From Candidatus Opitulatrix roisinitermitis (GTDB lineage Bacteria > Actinomycetota > Actinomycetes > Actinomycetales > Bifidobacteriaceae): DNA of 50,622 nucleotides. The notes below the pieces were generated by a model. That model ran no database searches. It was not told the origin of the DNA and saw nothing but the letters and a program-made list of their open reading frames with translations. Positions 17,758 through 26,000 of this stretch are shown one piece after another. The position numbers and the translations under genes are program-made. The stretch spans positions 1 to 50,622 of the forward strand of contig JAITSD010000014.1 in assembly GCA_031288055.1 (NCBI GenBank), read 5' to 3'. How positions within the stretch are numbered: position 1 is the first letter of the stretch; every line of letters begins with the position of its first letter.

Positions 17758-20175
17758 TTAAATATAATTTTGTTTAAAAATTTTTATATTTCCTAAACTG
17801 TCCTGGCTAACACCTGATAAACCATCAATATCAGTTCTAATAATTTGTGATCCTAAGTTTGTAAAAAGATTAATTGTTTTATCGTTGGGGTGCCCATAAC
17901 TGTTATCGCGACCAACTTCAAAAATAGCAATTTTAGGATTAATTAATTTTGCTAAATCGTTATTTTGAGTTTTGCTGCCATGGTGAGCAACTTTTAAAAT
18001 ATCAAATTCCCCCATATTTAATTGTTTTAAGCGTTTTAAGGCCTCAGCTTGAGCTTGTTTTTCCATATCACCTAAAAATATGGCTTTTAAATTATTGGAA
18101 TAAATAATTACTCCAACAGATGAATCATTACTAAAGGAATCCTCATTATTGGTTGATTTGGTACTAGTTTGGGAATTAGTATTTATATTTGACTTTGTTT
18201 TATTTGATTTCAAAGTTTGAAAAATATACCATTGGATTTTATGGTTGGTATTATTATCTATATAGTAACCACTTTCTCCCTCCTTGGCTTGGCTTGTAGG
18301 TATATTTTCACTCTGCAATTTATTGTAGCCTAATTTTGATTCGCCAGTTGGGGTTTCCAAGTTGCTAACTATAGCTTGTTTAGTTTGACGATTATTTATA
18401 GCACCTAATAAACCACCCACATGATCATCGTGCCAGTGGCTTAAAATTAGTAAATCTATAGTTTGTATATTTAAATCAGATAAGCAGTTATTTATTTTAT
18501 TATTATCTGAACCAACATCGATAACTATGGCGGAGTTTTGAGAGGTTTTTATAACACTAGCGTCGCCTTGTCCTATATTACAAGCTGCAATTTTCCAATT
18601 TGGATCTATTGTAGTTATAAAATATTTTGGTAAAATTATGGAGCCAGTTATAACCAAAGGTATAAATAATAGAGCTATAAGTGTCAGAATTAAAATTGGT
18701 TTTTGTAAAAAGACAACTTTATAATGTTTAATTTTTTGCGTTATATCGGTGTATAGCAAAGATAATTTAGACTCAATAAAAGCCGGTAAAACTTTTTTTA
18801 TTTTTTTATAGGTATTGTTCCAGATTTTTCCAGATATAGTCCAGTAAAGTATAATATTTAGTAATATCATTAATAGACAACCGATTAAACCATTAACCCA
18901 AGCTAATTTAGCTAAAGGTAAAAAACTAATTAATTTAGATATTATATAGAGCGGATAGGCAAATATGGTTGAGCTAAAGGCTAAAATATAGGCCATTTGG
19001 GGGATTAATGGTGAGATTAGAGCTGATAAAACTCCTAAAATGGTAGCTGGTGCCACAAAAGGTGTGGCTAAGAAATTAGCCATTAAAGTATAAGGTGTAA
19101 AGAAAGGATAAATTAGAATTATAATCGGTCCACAAAAAAACTGAGCTGCTAAAGTTACACTAACTATTGAAGCTATGGTTTTGCCAATAAATCGACTTAA
19201 AAGAATAGTCAGTTTTGGCGTTAGTAAAATAATTCCTAAAGCAGCCGAGCAGCTCATGGCAAAACCATAAGAGGTAGCTAAATAAGGGTCAATAATTAAA
19301 AGTGTTATAATTGTAGCTGATAAAGCAGTTAAGGCTAAGCTTTTGCGTTGTAAAATTAGACCCACTAGTCCAATAATTCCCATAAAAGCTGCTCTTATAA
19401 CGGACGGTTGGGGATGAACTAAGGACATAAAAGCTAAAATACAAATGATTTCAATTCCAGCCGCAATAGTTTTTTTAATATTAAAGGCTAATAAAATTAC
19501 TCCAATTAGGGAAATTATAATGACAAAATGTGAACCAGAGATAGCCACTAAATGAGTTAATCCAGATATTTTAAAATTATCCGATAAATTATCATCGAAA
19601 TTATTGGTATAACCTAAAGCTATAGCTGGTACTAAGGCTCGTCCCACAGGATTAAGTTTGTCTGTCATATCTATAAAAGCTGCTCTAATAACATTAGTGA
19701 TATAATCTAAGCCTGAAGCATATTGTAAAATAGTGAACTTATTAATTTGGGCTTTAGCAGCTAGACGGTTAGCAGGATTATCAGATTTAGTTTTAAAATC
19801 TATTGGCGATAATTTAGCTGTAAACTCAATAGAATCATGATATTTTAAATCACACCAATTTTTAGTCAAGTTTATAGTTTTGTTATTTTGATTAGCTATT
19901 GTTTGTTTAATACCTTGAATTTGTAACCAAAAACCAGATTCGGTTTTAATATCAAATAGACAAACTGTACCAGCTAAAGATTTAGTTGATTTTGCATCAG
20001 AGGTAATTATTCCAGAAGTGGTTATAGTATCAGCATTTTTCGCAGCTTGCAGAAGTTCGGTTGGTTTATAGATATTATTTTGCCAATTAAAAGAAACGAT
20101 CTCTAAAATTATTAATAAACAGATAAATAATAGACTAGGAATTATCTGAGAATAATTATTAAACAACTTGCCCAT
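17758..20175 (-). CDS. comEC: ComEC/Rec2 DNA-uptake channel
   Basis: A membrane channel that passes one strand of captured DNA into the cytoplasm. The 805 residues include an N-terminal helix and DUF4131-like OB region, the Competence domain with about 8-10 helices (from GLTHLVAISGSHFVI, a family hallmark, to about residue 470), and a C-terminal metallo-beta-lactamase domain with LSHWHDDHVGG, LGDMEKQAQ and VAHHGSKTQNN, probably a nuclease. All three parts appear complete. The gene follows comEA by 34 bp, the order usual in actinobacteria. An Asn/Ser/Thr-rich stretch near 665-690 is an insertion within the hydrolase domain. Confidence 0.92.
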   Translation of the reverse strand: MGKLFNNYSQIIPSLLFICLLIILEIVSFNWQNNIYKPTELLQAAKNADTITTSGIITSDAKSTKSLAGTVCLFDIKTESGFWLQIQGIKQTIANQNNKTINLTKNWCDLKYHDSIEFTAKLSPIDFKTKSDNPANRLAAKAQINKFTILQYASGLDYITNVIRAAFIDMTDKLNPVGRALVPAIALGYTNNFDDNLSDNFKISGLTHLVAISGSHFVIIISLIGVILLAFNIKKTIAAGIEIICILAFMSLVHPQPSVIRAAFMGIIGLVGLILQRKSLALTALSATIITLLIIDPYLATSYGFAMSCSAALGIILLTPKLTILLSRFIGKTIASIVSVTLAAQFFCGPIIILIYPFFTPYTLMANFLATPFVAPATILGVLSALISPLIPQMAYILAFSSTIFAYPLYIISKLISFLPLAKLAWVNGLIGCLLMILLNIILYWTISGKIWNNTYKKIKKVLPAFIESKLSLLYTDITQKIKHYKVVFLQKPILILTLIALLFIPLVITGSIILPKYFITTIDPNWKIAACNIGQGDASVIKTSQNSAIVIDVGSDNNKINNCLSDLNIQTIDLLILSHWHDDHVGGLLGAINNRQTKQAIVSNLETPTGESKLGYNKLQSENIPTSQAKEGESGYYIDNNTNHKIQWYIFQTLKSNKTKSNINTNSQTSTKSTNNEDSFSNDSSVGVIIYSNNLKAIFLGDMEKQAQAEALKRLKQLNMGEFDILKVAHHGSKTQNNDLAKLINPKIAIFEVGRDNSYGHPNDKTINLFTNLGSQIIRTDIDGLSGVSQDSLGNIKIFKQNYI

Positions 20176-20209
20176 AATACTACTGCTGGAATAAATAATC
20201 TATAATCAT

Positions 20210-21010
20210 TCATATTCGTATTTGGTCTTTTATTTTATCAAATATGGCATCACCTATACCTTTAACATTTTTAATTTCATCTATATTAGAAAACGAACCA
20301 TTTTGAGTTCTATAATCAATTATTCTTTGGGCAATAGCTGGACCTATGCCATTTAATGTGTCTAATTCGGTTATTGTGGCAGTGTTAATATTAATTCCTG
20401 AAACAGAATTGCTAAGTGTCTGGTTGTTTGGATTTTGATTTAAATTACTATTGTCAGTTTGGGAAGTGTTGATTTTGGGAATATAAATTTGTTCACCGTC
20501 AGTTAATTTTCTGGCTTGATTTATAGTTGAAGCATCCGCTGATTTTTTTAAACCATCAGCTAATTTAATAACATCACTAACTCGGCTGCCAACGTCTAAT
20601 TCATAAACTCCTGGTTTATTGATTTCACCTTGTATATCAATGAAAAGTTTGCTATTAGTTAAGTCAAGGAGTTGATTATTATTGGTATTTGCGATGGGTT
20701 CAGAAGCATTAATTTGGTTTGAATTGTCGGGGCTATTGGCGGTTAAGGTTATTATAACACTTATGAAAACTATAATTATGGCAGCCGCACTAGATATGAA
20801 GGTTTTCCAATTTAAAAGGCTTCGTCGTTTAGTTTTGGCGGAAAAATTTAAAGCGTCGTTTTGGGATATTTTAGTTAGTTGTTTTAAATTATTTTTAGAA
20901 TTATTATCAAAACCGATTTTGTCAACAAAAACACCGTTTGTTTGTTTATAAAGTTTATTTAAAAAATTATTATCTGGTGAATCGTTAGTTTTATCAACAA
21001 AATCAGACAT
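20210..21010 (-). CDS. comEA: ComEA-type DNA-binding competence protein
   Basis: A membrane-anchored DNA receptor that hands DNA to ComEC. The 266 residues have a cytoplasmic N terminus of about 68 residues, one membrane helix (about 70-92), a SLBB-type domain (FIDIQGEINKPGVYELDVGSR) and, after an Asn-rich linker, a C-terminal helix-hairpin-helix domain (ININTATITELDTLNGIGPA and IDEIKNVKGIGDAIFDKIK). This matches Gram-positive ComEA. comEC follows directly. The 164-bp region upstream contains a terminator for the preceding unit and AT-rich sequence; no clear promoter was fixed. Confidence 0.9.
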   Translation of the reverse strand: MSDFVDKTNDSPDNNFLNKLYKQTNGVFVDKIGFDNNSKNNLKQLTKISQNDALNFSAKTKRRSLLNWKTFISSAAAIIIVFISVIITLTANSPDNSNQINASEPIANTNNNQLLDLTNSKLFIDIQGEINKPGVYELDVGSRVSDVIKLADGLKKSADASTINQARKLTDGEQIYIPKINTSQTDNSNLNQNPNNQTLSNSVSGININTATITELDTLNGIGPAIAQRIIDYRTQNGSFSNIDEIKNVKGIGDAIFDKIKDQIRI

Positions 21011-21062
21011 AGATTAATTGTCTATATAAAATTTTAATAAATCAAGTTTTTAATTAAAAAAG

Positions 21063-21081
21063 ATGTTTTTGTTGAAAACAT
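21063..21081 (-). terminator. Rho-independent terminator of the hpt-phosphatase unit
   Basis: On the minus strand a 7-bp stem (ATGTTTT / AAAACAT, 5-nt loop) is followed by CTTTTTT. It lies about 95 nt beyond the stop of the histidine phosphatase gene and before comEA. The stem is AT-rich, as expected in this genome. Confidence 0.5.
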
Positions 21082-21174
21082 TAGTAAGGATTTTATTTAT
21101 AATATTTATATATTTAGTAAATAACTTTATTAGATTTAGAAATAGTAAATAATTGCTTAATTGTCAAGTGTCTA

Positions 21175-21822
21175 TCAAATATTAATGGCAGGAGCAATGT
21201 ATTTGACTGGTATTTCTACAGTTTTGGTTTGCCAATTATAAACAAAACTGGTTATAGAACAATTAGCTGGTTGTCGTTTAGTTGGATTATGCCAAAGTTT
21301 TTTACCATTAAAATAACGGTGTAAAACCCAAATAGGACTTTGATGGGAAATACAAATAACCTGTTTTCCAGCTTCTTTCTGCCCTATTTCATTAAAAAAA
21401 GCTAAAAATCTTTGCAAAATACTTTTATATGGCTCTCCCCAACTTGGTAAAAAAGGGTTTCTAATTAAATAAGCTAATTGCCAAGGGTTTTTAGGAATAG
21501 GTTTTCCTGCGATAGCACTTTTAGCTTCAATAATTTTTGTATTTTTTATCATTTTTAAGTTTAGCTTGGCTATTATAGGTGTGGCAGTTTCTTGAGCTCT
21601 TAGTAGAGGTGAGGAATATAAGTTATTTGATAAAGGTAAGGTATATGTGCTAAACTTTTCCAGCCAGTTTTGGCGTTGTTGTAAAAATTCGGCTAATTTT
21701 TCAGCTTGTCTATGACCTTTTTTAGATATAAAATAACCATCTAAATGTTCATAAATTACTTTATTAGGATTATAAACTTCAGCATGTCGTACAAAATGAA
21801 AAGTGGTTATGTCATTAGACAT
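21175..21822 (-). CDS. Histidine phosphatase (phosphoglycerate mutase-like) family protein
   Basis: A 215-residue member of the acid phosphatase/phosphoglycerate mutase superfamily. It has the N-terminal catalytic FVRHAEVYNP (RHxE, with the nucleophilic His), the phosphate-pocket segment YSSPLLRAQETATPI and the second His in CISHQSPIWVLHRYF. No signal peptide. Substrate cannot be told from sequence; the family covers sugar, nucleotide and cofactor phosphates. The ATG is 3 bp after the hpt stop, so the two form a tight operon, hinting at a nucleotide-related role. Confidence 0.85.
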   Translation of the reverse strand: MSNDITTFHFVRHAEVYNPNKVIYEHLDGYFISKKGHRQAEKLAEFLQQRQNWLEKFSTYTLPLSNNLYSSPLLRAQETATPIIAKLNLKMIKNTKIIEAKSAIAGKPIPKNPWQLAYLIRNPFLPSWGEPYKSILQRFLAFFNEIGQKEAGKQVICISHQSPIWVLHRYFNGKKLWHNPTKRQPANCSITSFVYNWQTKTVEIPVKYIAPAINI

Positions 21823-21825
21823 ATT

Positions 21826-22380
21826 TTATTTATAAACGCTTTCTTTTAAAACAGCTATATAAGGTATATTGCGATAATATTGTGCATAATCTAATCCAAA
21901 ACCAACCACAAATTCATTAGGTATTGTAAAACCGACATATTTAGATTTTACAAGGTGTTTACGAGTTTCTTGTTTTTCTAAAAGAGTAAAAATTTCTATA
22001 TTTGCTGCACCTTTTTTATACAAATAGTCTAGAAGCCATTTCATAGTTAACCCAGTATCTACTATATCTTCGACTATTAAAATATTACTACCTTTAATAT
22101 TTTCATCTAAATCCATAACTAATTTAATATCGCCAGAGGAGTGACTTTCATCACCATAGGATGACAAAGTGATAAAATCAATGTCAACATTTTTGGTCAT
22201 CTTTTTAACTAAATTGGTGATTGTAAAAATTGCACCCTTTAAAATACCCACAACTAACAAATTTTTATTTTTATAGTCGTTATCAAGTTGTTTGGCTATT
22301 TGATCAATTCTGTTATTTAACTGTTCTTCAGTTATTAAGATTTTTTCAATATCGTCGGCATATTGTTCAGATATTTTCAT
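21826..22380 (-). CDS. hpt: Hypoxanthine phosphoribosyltransferase
   Basis: A purine salvage enzyme that joins hypoxanthine or guanine to PRPP, giving IMP or GMP. The 184 residues carry the PRPP-binding motif ILIVEDIVDTGLTM (acidic pair ED), the flexible loop TLSSYGDES, and the C-terminal base-binding region VGFGLDYAQYYRNIPYIAVL. Length is normal. In many actinobacteria hpt lies beside tilS and ftsH; here it is about 11 kb from ftsH and paired with a phosphatase gene. It appears leaderless. Confidence 0.96.
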   Translation of the reverse strand: MKISEQYADDIEKILITEEQLNNRIDQIAKQLDNDYKNKNLLVVGILKGAIFTITNLVKKMTKNVDIDFITLSSYGDESHSSGDIKLVMDLDENIKGSNILIVEDIVDTGLTMKWLLDYLYKKGAANIEIFTLLEKQETRKHLVKSKYVGFTIPNEFVVGFGLDYAQYYRNIPYIAVLKESVYK

Positions 22381-22386
22381 ATTATT

Positions 22387-22392
22387 AGTTTA
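22387..22392 (-). promoter_or_regulatory. Leaderless -10 promoter of hpt
   Basis: Minus-strand TAAACT ends 6 nt before the hpt ATG. The preceding bases are GTA, not TGn, so the extended element is absent. Confidence 0.5.
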
Positions 22393-22509
22393 TACTTTAA
22401 TATGCTTTTATAACAAAATTTAGTTAATATTCAGAACTTTATAGGTTTGCAAAATTCACTTTATATAAACTGAAAATATTAGTTCTGTTATAAACAAAGG
22501 AAAATAATT

Positions 22510-24108
22510 ATGATTGTAAAAAACGCTTGGAAATTAATTTCACACTCTAAGGGTCGAAACGTTTTAATTGGGTTGATAATATTTACTGTGGCTGTAACAT
22601 CAACTATTGCTTTATCTATTATGAAAGCGGCTGATGATGCTAAAATACAAGGTTTAGCTAATACTAAAATTACTGCCCAAATTACGACAGATAGACAAAA
22701 AATTATGGAAAATATGCGGAATAACAGCAGTTCTAATGGCAGCCCATCATTTGATAGAAACAGTATGCCAAGTCTTAGTTTAGAACAATTACAAACCTAT
22801 GCCGAATTTGATGGTGTGGAAGATTTTTATTATACTAACACAGTATCATTATCTAATGCTGGTAATTTTGCCCCAATAACTAGTTCGGAAAGTAACAGTT
22901 CCCAAAGTAATGGCGGTCAATCAAATGGAGCAAGGCAATTATTTGGATCTGAAAGCAATGCTGATTTTAGCTTAACTGGTTATTCTTCACAAGCTGCTAT
23001 GGGAGATTTTGTTGATGGGCAAAAAAGCTTGACTGATGGAGTAATTTTTTCATTTACCGATTCTGCTAAGCAATGTCTTATTTCATCAACTTTAGCCACG
23101 CAAAATGGTACAAAAGTTGGCGATACCATAACTTTGAAGAATCCGTTAAAATCAAGTGAAACTTATAAATTAAAAGTTGTAGGCATTTATAAATCAACCG
23201 AAGAGAATCAATCAGCCAATCAGTCCACACCTTTAGCTTCACAAGATTCAGCTAATGCTATTTTGGTTTCAACGGCAACTGTTAGTGATATTATTTTAAA
23301 TTCAGCTAAAAATCCTGAAACATCTAGTGTGGAGGGTTTTAATGGGCAAAGCCGCGAACAAACCTCAAAGTTTGACAATAGAATAAACGGTACTTTCGTT
23401 TTACCATCGCAAGAGACTTATAACCAGTTTAACTCGGAATTAAAGACAGCGGGGTTGAGTGACGATTTTGTTTTACAATCATCTGATATTACCAAGTTTG
23501 AACAGTCTATTTTGCCGCTAGAACAGTTATCAAATTTTGCTTTGACTTTGTTAATAATAGTTTTAATAATTGGAGCTGTGGTTTTAGTGGTATTAAATTT
23601 GTTTAATATTAGGGAAAGAAAATATGAAGTGGGGGTTTTTACAGCTATCGGTATGAGGAAATCAAAAGTGGCTTTACAATTTATTTGTGAATTATTAATT
23701 GTCACAATAATGGCTATTAGTGTTGGAGCATTTGTTGGCAGTGTATCTAGTGTGCCTATTTCAAATAGTATGTTGGCTTCACAAATTCAGCAGGTTGAAA
23801 CTAAACAGACAGAACAAACCCGAACATTTGGCGGACCAGAATCAGCTGGTGCTGGTACTGGGGCAAACCCTAACGCTGGACAAATGCCACGAGCTGGCGG
23901 AGCTGGCGGAGGACCTTTATCTGATAGAACCGCCAATCAAAATACTGGACCAGTGTCTTATATTAGTCAAATTAGCACTTCTGTAAATATTAATATATTA
24001 TTAGAGCTTTTAATAATCGGTTTGGCTTTATCATTGATTGCTACGGTTGGACAAATGATTTTCGTTTTGCGGTATGAACCTTTACAAATTTTAGCGGATA
24101 GAAATTAA
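22510..24108 (+). CDS. ABC transporter permease, MacB/FtsX-like
   Basis: A 532-residue FtsX-fold permease. A first helix (about 18-38) is followed by a large extracytoplasmic domain (about 40-340) with Asn/Ser/Gly-rich stretches (near 128-145), then helices at about 342-365 and 393-415, a second outside loop rich in Gly, Ala and Pro (about 430-480) and a last helix (about 495-522). The pair with the ATPase gene downstream resembles MacB-type or lipoprotein/peptide exporters, which work mechanically rather than as channels. The Shine-Dalgarno AAAGGA lies about 8 nt before the ATG. The low-complexity loops are unusual for a compact genome. Substrate unknown. Confidence 0.85.
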   Translation: MIVKNAWKLISHSKGRNVLIGLIIFTVAVTSTIALSIMKAADDAKIQGLANTKITAQITTDRQKIMENMRNNSSSNGSPSFDRNSMPSLSLEQLQTYAEFDGVEDFYYTNTVSLSNAGNFAPITSSESNSSQSNGGQSNGARQLFGSESNADFSLTGYSSQAAMGDFVDGQKSLTDGVIFSFTDSAKQCLISSTLATQNGTKVGDTITLKNPLKSSETYKLKVVGIYKSTEENQSANQSTPLASQDSANAILVSTATVSDIILNSAKNPETSSVEGFNGQSREQTSKFDNRINGTFVLPSQETYNQFNSELKTAGLSDDFVLQSSDITKFEQSILPLEQLSNFALTLLIIVLIIGAVVLVVLNLFNIRERKYEVGVFTAIGMRKSKVALQFICELLIVTIMAISVGAFVGSVSSVPISNSMLASQIQQVETKQTEQTRTFGGPESAGAGTGANPNAGQMPRAGGAGGGPLSDRTANQNTGPVSYISQISTSVNINILLELLIIGLALSLIATVGQMIFVLRYEPLQILADRN

Positions 24109-24128
24109 TATAAAAAAAGAGGCAAATT

Positions 24129-24782
24129 ATGAGTATTTTAAAATTAAACAAAGTTAGTTATAAATATGCTAATGGTAGAAACAATCGCGAGGTTATAAAG
24201 GACAAATCTTATAAATTTGACACAGGTAAACTATATGGGATTGTTGGTAAATCGGGTTCAGGTAAAACCACTTTATTATCTTTATTGTCCGGTTTGACAA
24301 AGCCTACTTCGGGACAAGTAATTTATAATGGCGAAAATTTAACTAAAATAAATAGTGCAGATTATAGAGCTAGAAATTGTGGAGTTATTTTTCAAAGTTT
24401 TAATTTGTTGCCGCAATTATCGGCTGTTGAAAATATTGTTTTAGCTATGGATATTTCTGGTAAAAAGTTTAGGCAAAGCAAAATTAAATTAGCCAAAGAA
24501 TCTTTGGCAATAGTAAAATTAGCAGAAGAGTATGCTAATAAGAAAATCCTTCACCTTTCAGGCGGCGAGCAACAAAGAGTGGCAATAGCTAGAGCTTTAT
24601 CAATTCAGCCAGACATTATTTTAGCTGATGAACCAACGGGTAATTTAGATGCTGAAACTCAAAATGATATTATAAATATTTTTGATAGTTTAGCACACCA
24701 AATGAACAAATGTGTAATTATAGTAACCCATTCACCTGAAGTGGCTAAACGATTAGACGCTATTTATGAGTTGAAAAAATAA
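24129..24782 (+). CDS. ABC transporter ATP-binding protein (LolD/MacB-type)
   Basis: A 217-residue ATPase partner of the FtsX-like permease 20 bp upstream. It has Walker A GKSGSGKTTLL, the Q-loop IFQSFNLL, the signature LSGGEQQRVAIARAL, Walker B IILADEPTGNLD and the switch His in IIVTHSPE. The Shine-Dalgarno AAAGAGG is 6 nt before the ATG. Together the two genes form a small export or mechanotransmission system with unknown substrate. Confidence 0.92.
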   Translation: MSILKLNKVSYKYANGRNNREVIKDKSYKFDTGKLYGIVGKSGSGKTTLLSLLSGLTKPTSGQVIYNGENLTKINSADYRARNCGVIFQSFNLLPQLSAVENIVLAMDISGKKFRQSKIKLAKESLAIVKLAEEYANKKILHLSGGEQQRVAIARALSIQPDIILADEPTGNLDAETQNDIINIFDSLAHQMNKCVIIVTHSPEVAKRLDAIYELKK

Positions 24783-24858
24783 TTTTTAATTTATAGTTTT
24801 TATCAATTTGTTTAATTAGGAAAAAATCTTAATTAACTATAGACTGTTTAATAGTAAT

Positions 24859-24864
24859 TACACT
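24859..24864 (+). promoter_or_regulatory. Candidate -10 box for the rpmB-rplU-rpmA operon
   Basis: TACACT, the hexamer also found at dnaJ and ftsH, lies 36 nt before the rpmB ATG and leaves a leader that contains the strong ribosome site AAGGAGTG. Confidence 0.35.
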
Positions 24865-24900
24865 AATAAAATTATAAAAAACTTATTCAAGGAGTGAAAT

Positions 24901-25083
24901 ATGGCCTCAAAATGTGAAATCTGCTCTAAACAAGCAGTTTATGGTAATAATGTGTCACATTCACATCTTAAAACGCGTCGTCGTTGGAATCCAAATATTC
25001 AAACAGTTCATATAGTTGTAGCAGGTTCACGAAAAAAAGTTAAGGCCTGCACATCTTGCATTAAGGCAGGGAAGGTGGTCTAA
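24901..25083 (+). CDS. rpmB: Large ribosomal subunit protein bL28, zinc-binding form
   Basis: A 60-residue ribosomal protein. Two pairs of cysteines, CEIC near the start and CTSC near the end, form the zinc ribbon of the C+ type, and the core HSHLKTRRRWNPNIQTV is typical of L28. The zinc-binding form means that this gene is not a zinc-starvation paralogue. A strong Shine-Dalgarno AAGGAGTG precedes the ATG. The stop overlaps the rplU start as TAATG. The rpmB-rplU-rpmA order is unusual, since rpmB is normally separate from rplU-rpmA. Confidence 0.96.
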   Translation: MASKCEICSKQAVYGNNVSHSHLKTRRRWNPNIQTVHIVVAGSRKKVKACTSCIKAGKVV

Positions 25084-25670
25084 TGGCATATGCAGTAATT
25101 AGTATTGGTGGACATCAGGAAAAAGTTAGTAAAGGTTCTATAGTTGTGGTTAATCGTTTAGCTGATAAAACTGGCACAAAGTTAACTTTTCCATGTAAAT
25201 TATATGTTGATGATAAAGAAGTTGTGACTGATTCTAAAAAATTGCATAATTATCAAGTTTCAGCTAAAGTTTTGGCAGATGATATTAAAGGTCCTAAAAT
25301 AAATATTATGAAGTATAAAAATAAAACTCGTTATCATAATAGAATGGGACATAGACAACAGTTAACTCGTTTAGAAATTGTGTCTATTGGCGTTTTAAAA
25401 AGCTCTAAATCAAGCGATAGAGTTAAAGACAGTAATAATTTGCCAGTTACTAAAAAACCAGTAACGGCCAACCAGCCTATTGCTAAAAAACCAACTACTA
25501 AAAAAATACCTACTAAAAAAACGATTGCCAAAAAATCAACAGTCATTAAGTCATCAGTTGCTAAAAAAACTGTAGCTGAAAAAAAGTCAACAGCCACTAA
25601 ATCGTCAACCGTTAAAAAACCAACTACTAAAAAATCAGTTGCTAAGCAAACTGCGGTTATTAAAAAATAA
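25083..25670 (+). CDS. rplU: Large ribosomal subunit protein bL21 with Lys-rich C-terminal extension
   Basis: Residues 1 to about 102 are a normal L21 (AYAVISIGGHQEKVSKGSIV at the start, KYKNKTRYHNRMGHRQQLTRL near the end). The usual length is about 100-105, but here the chain runs to 195. The extra 90 residues are almost only Lys, Thr, Ala, Pro, Ser and Val in repeats such as KKPTTKK and AKKST, resembling the DNA-binding tails of actinobacterial HU proteins. The tail is basic and probably unstructured. Codon use matches the surrounding genes, so it is not a misread of a second gene. It starts on the last base of the rpmB stop. Confidence 0.95.
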   Translation: MAYAVISIGGHQEKVSKGSIVVVNRLADKTGTKLTFPCKLYVDDKEVVTDSKKLHNYQVSAKVLADDIKGPKINIMKYKNKTRYHNRMGHRQQLTRLEIVSIGVLKSSKSSDRVKDSNNLPVTKKPVTANQPIAKKPTTKKIPTKKTIAKKSTVIKSSVAKKTVAEKKSTATKSSTVKKPTTKKSVAKQTAVIKK

Positions 25671-25689
25671 GAGTTTAAAGGAGTAATTT

Positions 25690-25938
25690 ATGGCACATAA
25701 AAAAGCGGGTAGTTCATCCAGAAATGGCAGAGATTCTAATGCTCAAAGACTTGGTGTTAAAAGATTTGCTGGTCAAAAAGTTTCAGCTGGCGAAATAGTT
25801 GTGCGACAAAGAGGCACTAAATTTCATCCGGGTAGGAATGTTGGTATAGGAAAAGACGATACTCTATTTGCTTTAAAAACTGGACAAGTAGCTTTTACTA
25901 ATCGTAAAGATAGATCAACAGTAGATATAGTTATATAG
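25690..25938 (+). CDS. rpmA: Large ribosomal subunit protein bL27
   Basis: An 82-residue ribosomal protein whose N terminus (AHKKAGSSSRNGRDSNAQRLG) reaches the peptidyl transferase centre; the remaining core VRQRGTKFHPGRNVGIGKD is canonical. There is no cleavable leader of the Firmicutes type. The Shine-Dalgarno AAAGGAGT precedes the ATG. The GTPase gene obg, which usually follows, is not next; an ion channel gene is. Confidence 0.97.
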   Translation: MAHKKAGSSSRNGRDSNAQRLGVKRFAGQKVSAGEIVVRQRGTKFHPGRNVGIGKDDTLFALKTGQVAFTNRKDRSTVDIVI

Positions 25939-25964
25939 TTCAAATTTGTAGTGTAGAGTCCGCA

Positions 25965-25979
25965 CAAAAGGATCTTTTG
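25965..25979 (+). terminator. Weak hairpin after rpmA
   Basis: A 6-bp stem, CAAAAG and CTTTTG with a GAT loop, lies 26 nt after the rpmA stop. The following sequence is T-rich only after about 6 nt, so terminator function is uncertain. Confidence 0.3.
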
Positions 25980-26000
25980 ACAAGTTAATTTATTTTAAAA

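Noticed and set aside
25334..25597. Open frame on the minus strand opposite rplU
   Set aside because: It is the antisense of the Lys-rich L21 tail; the low-complexity hydrophobic product is a by-product of that repeat.
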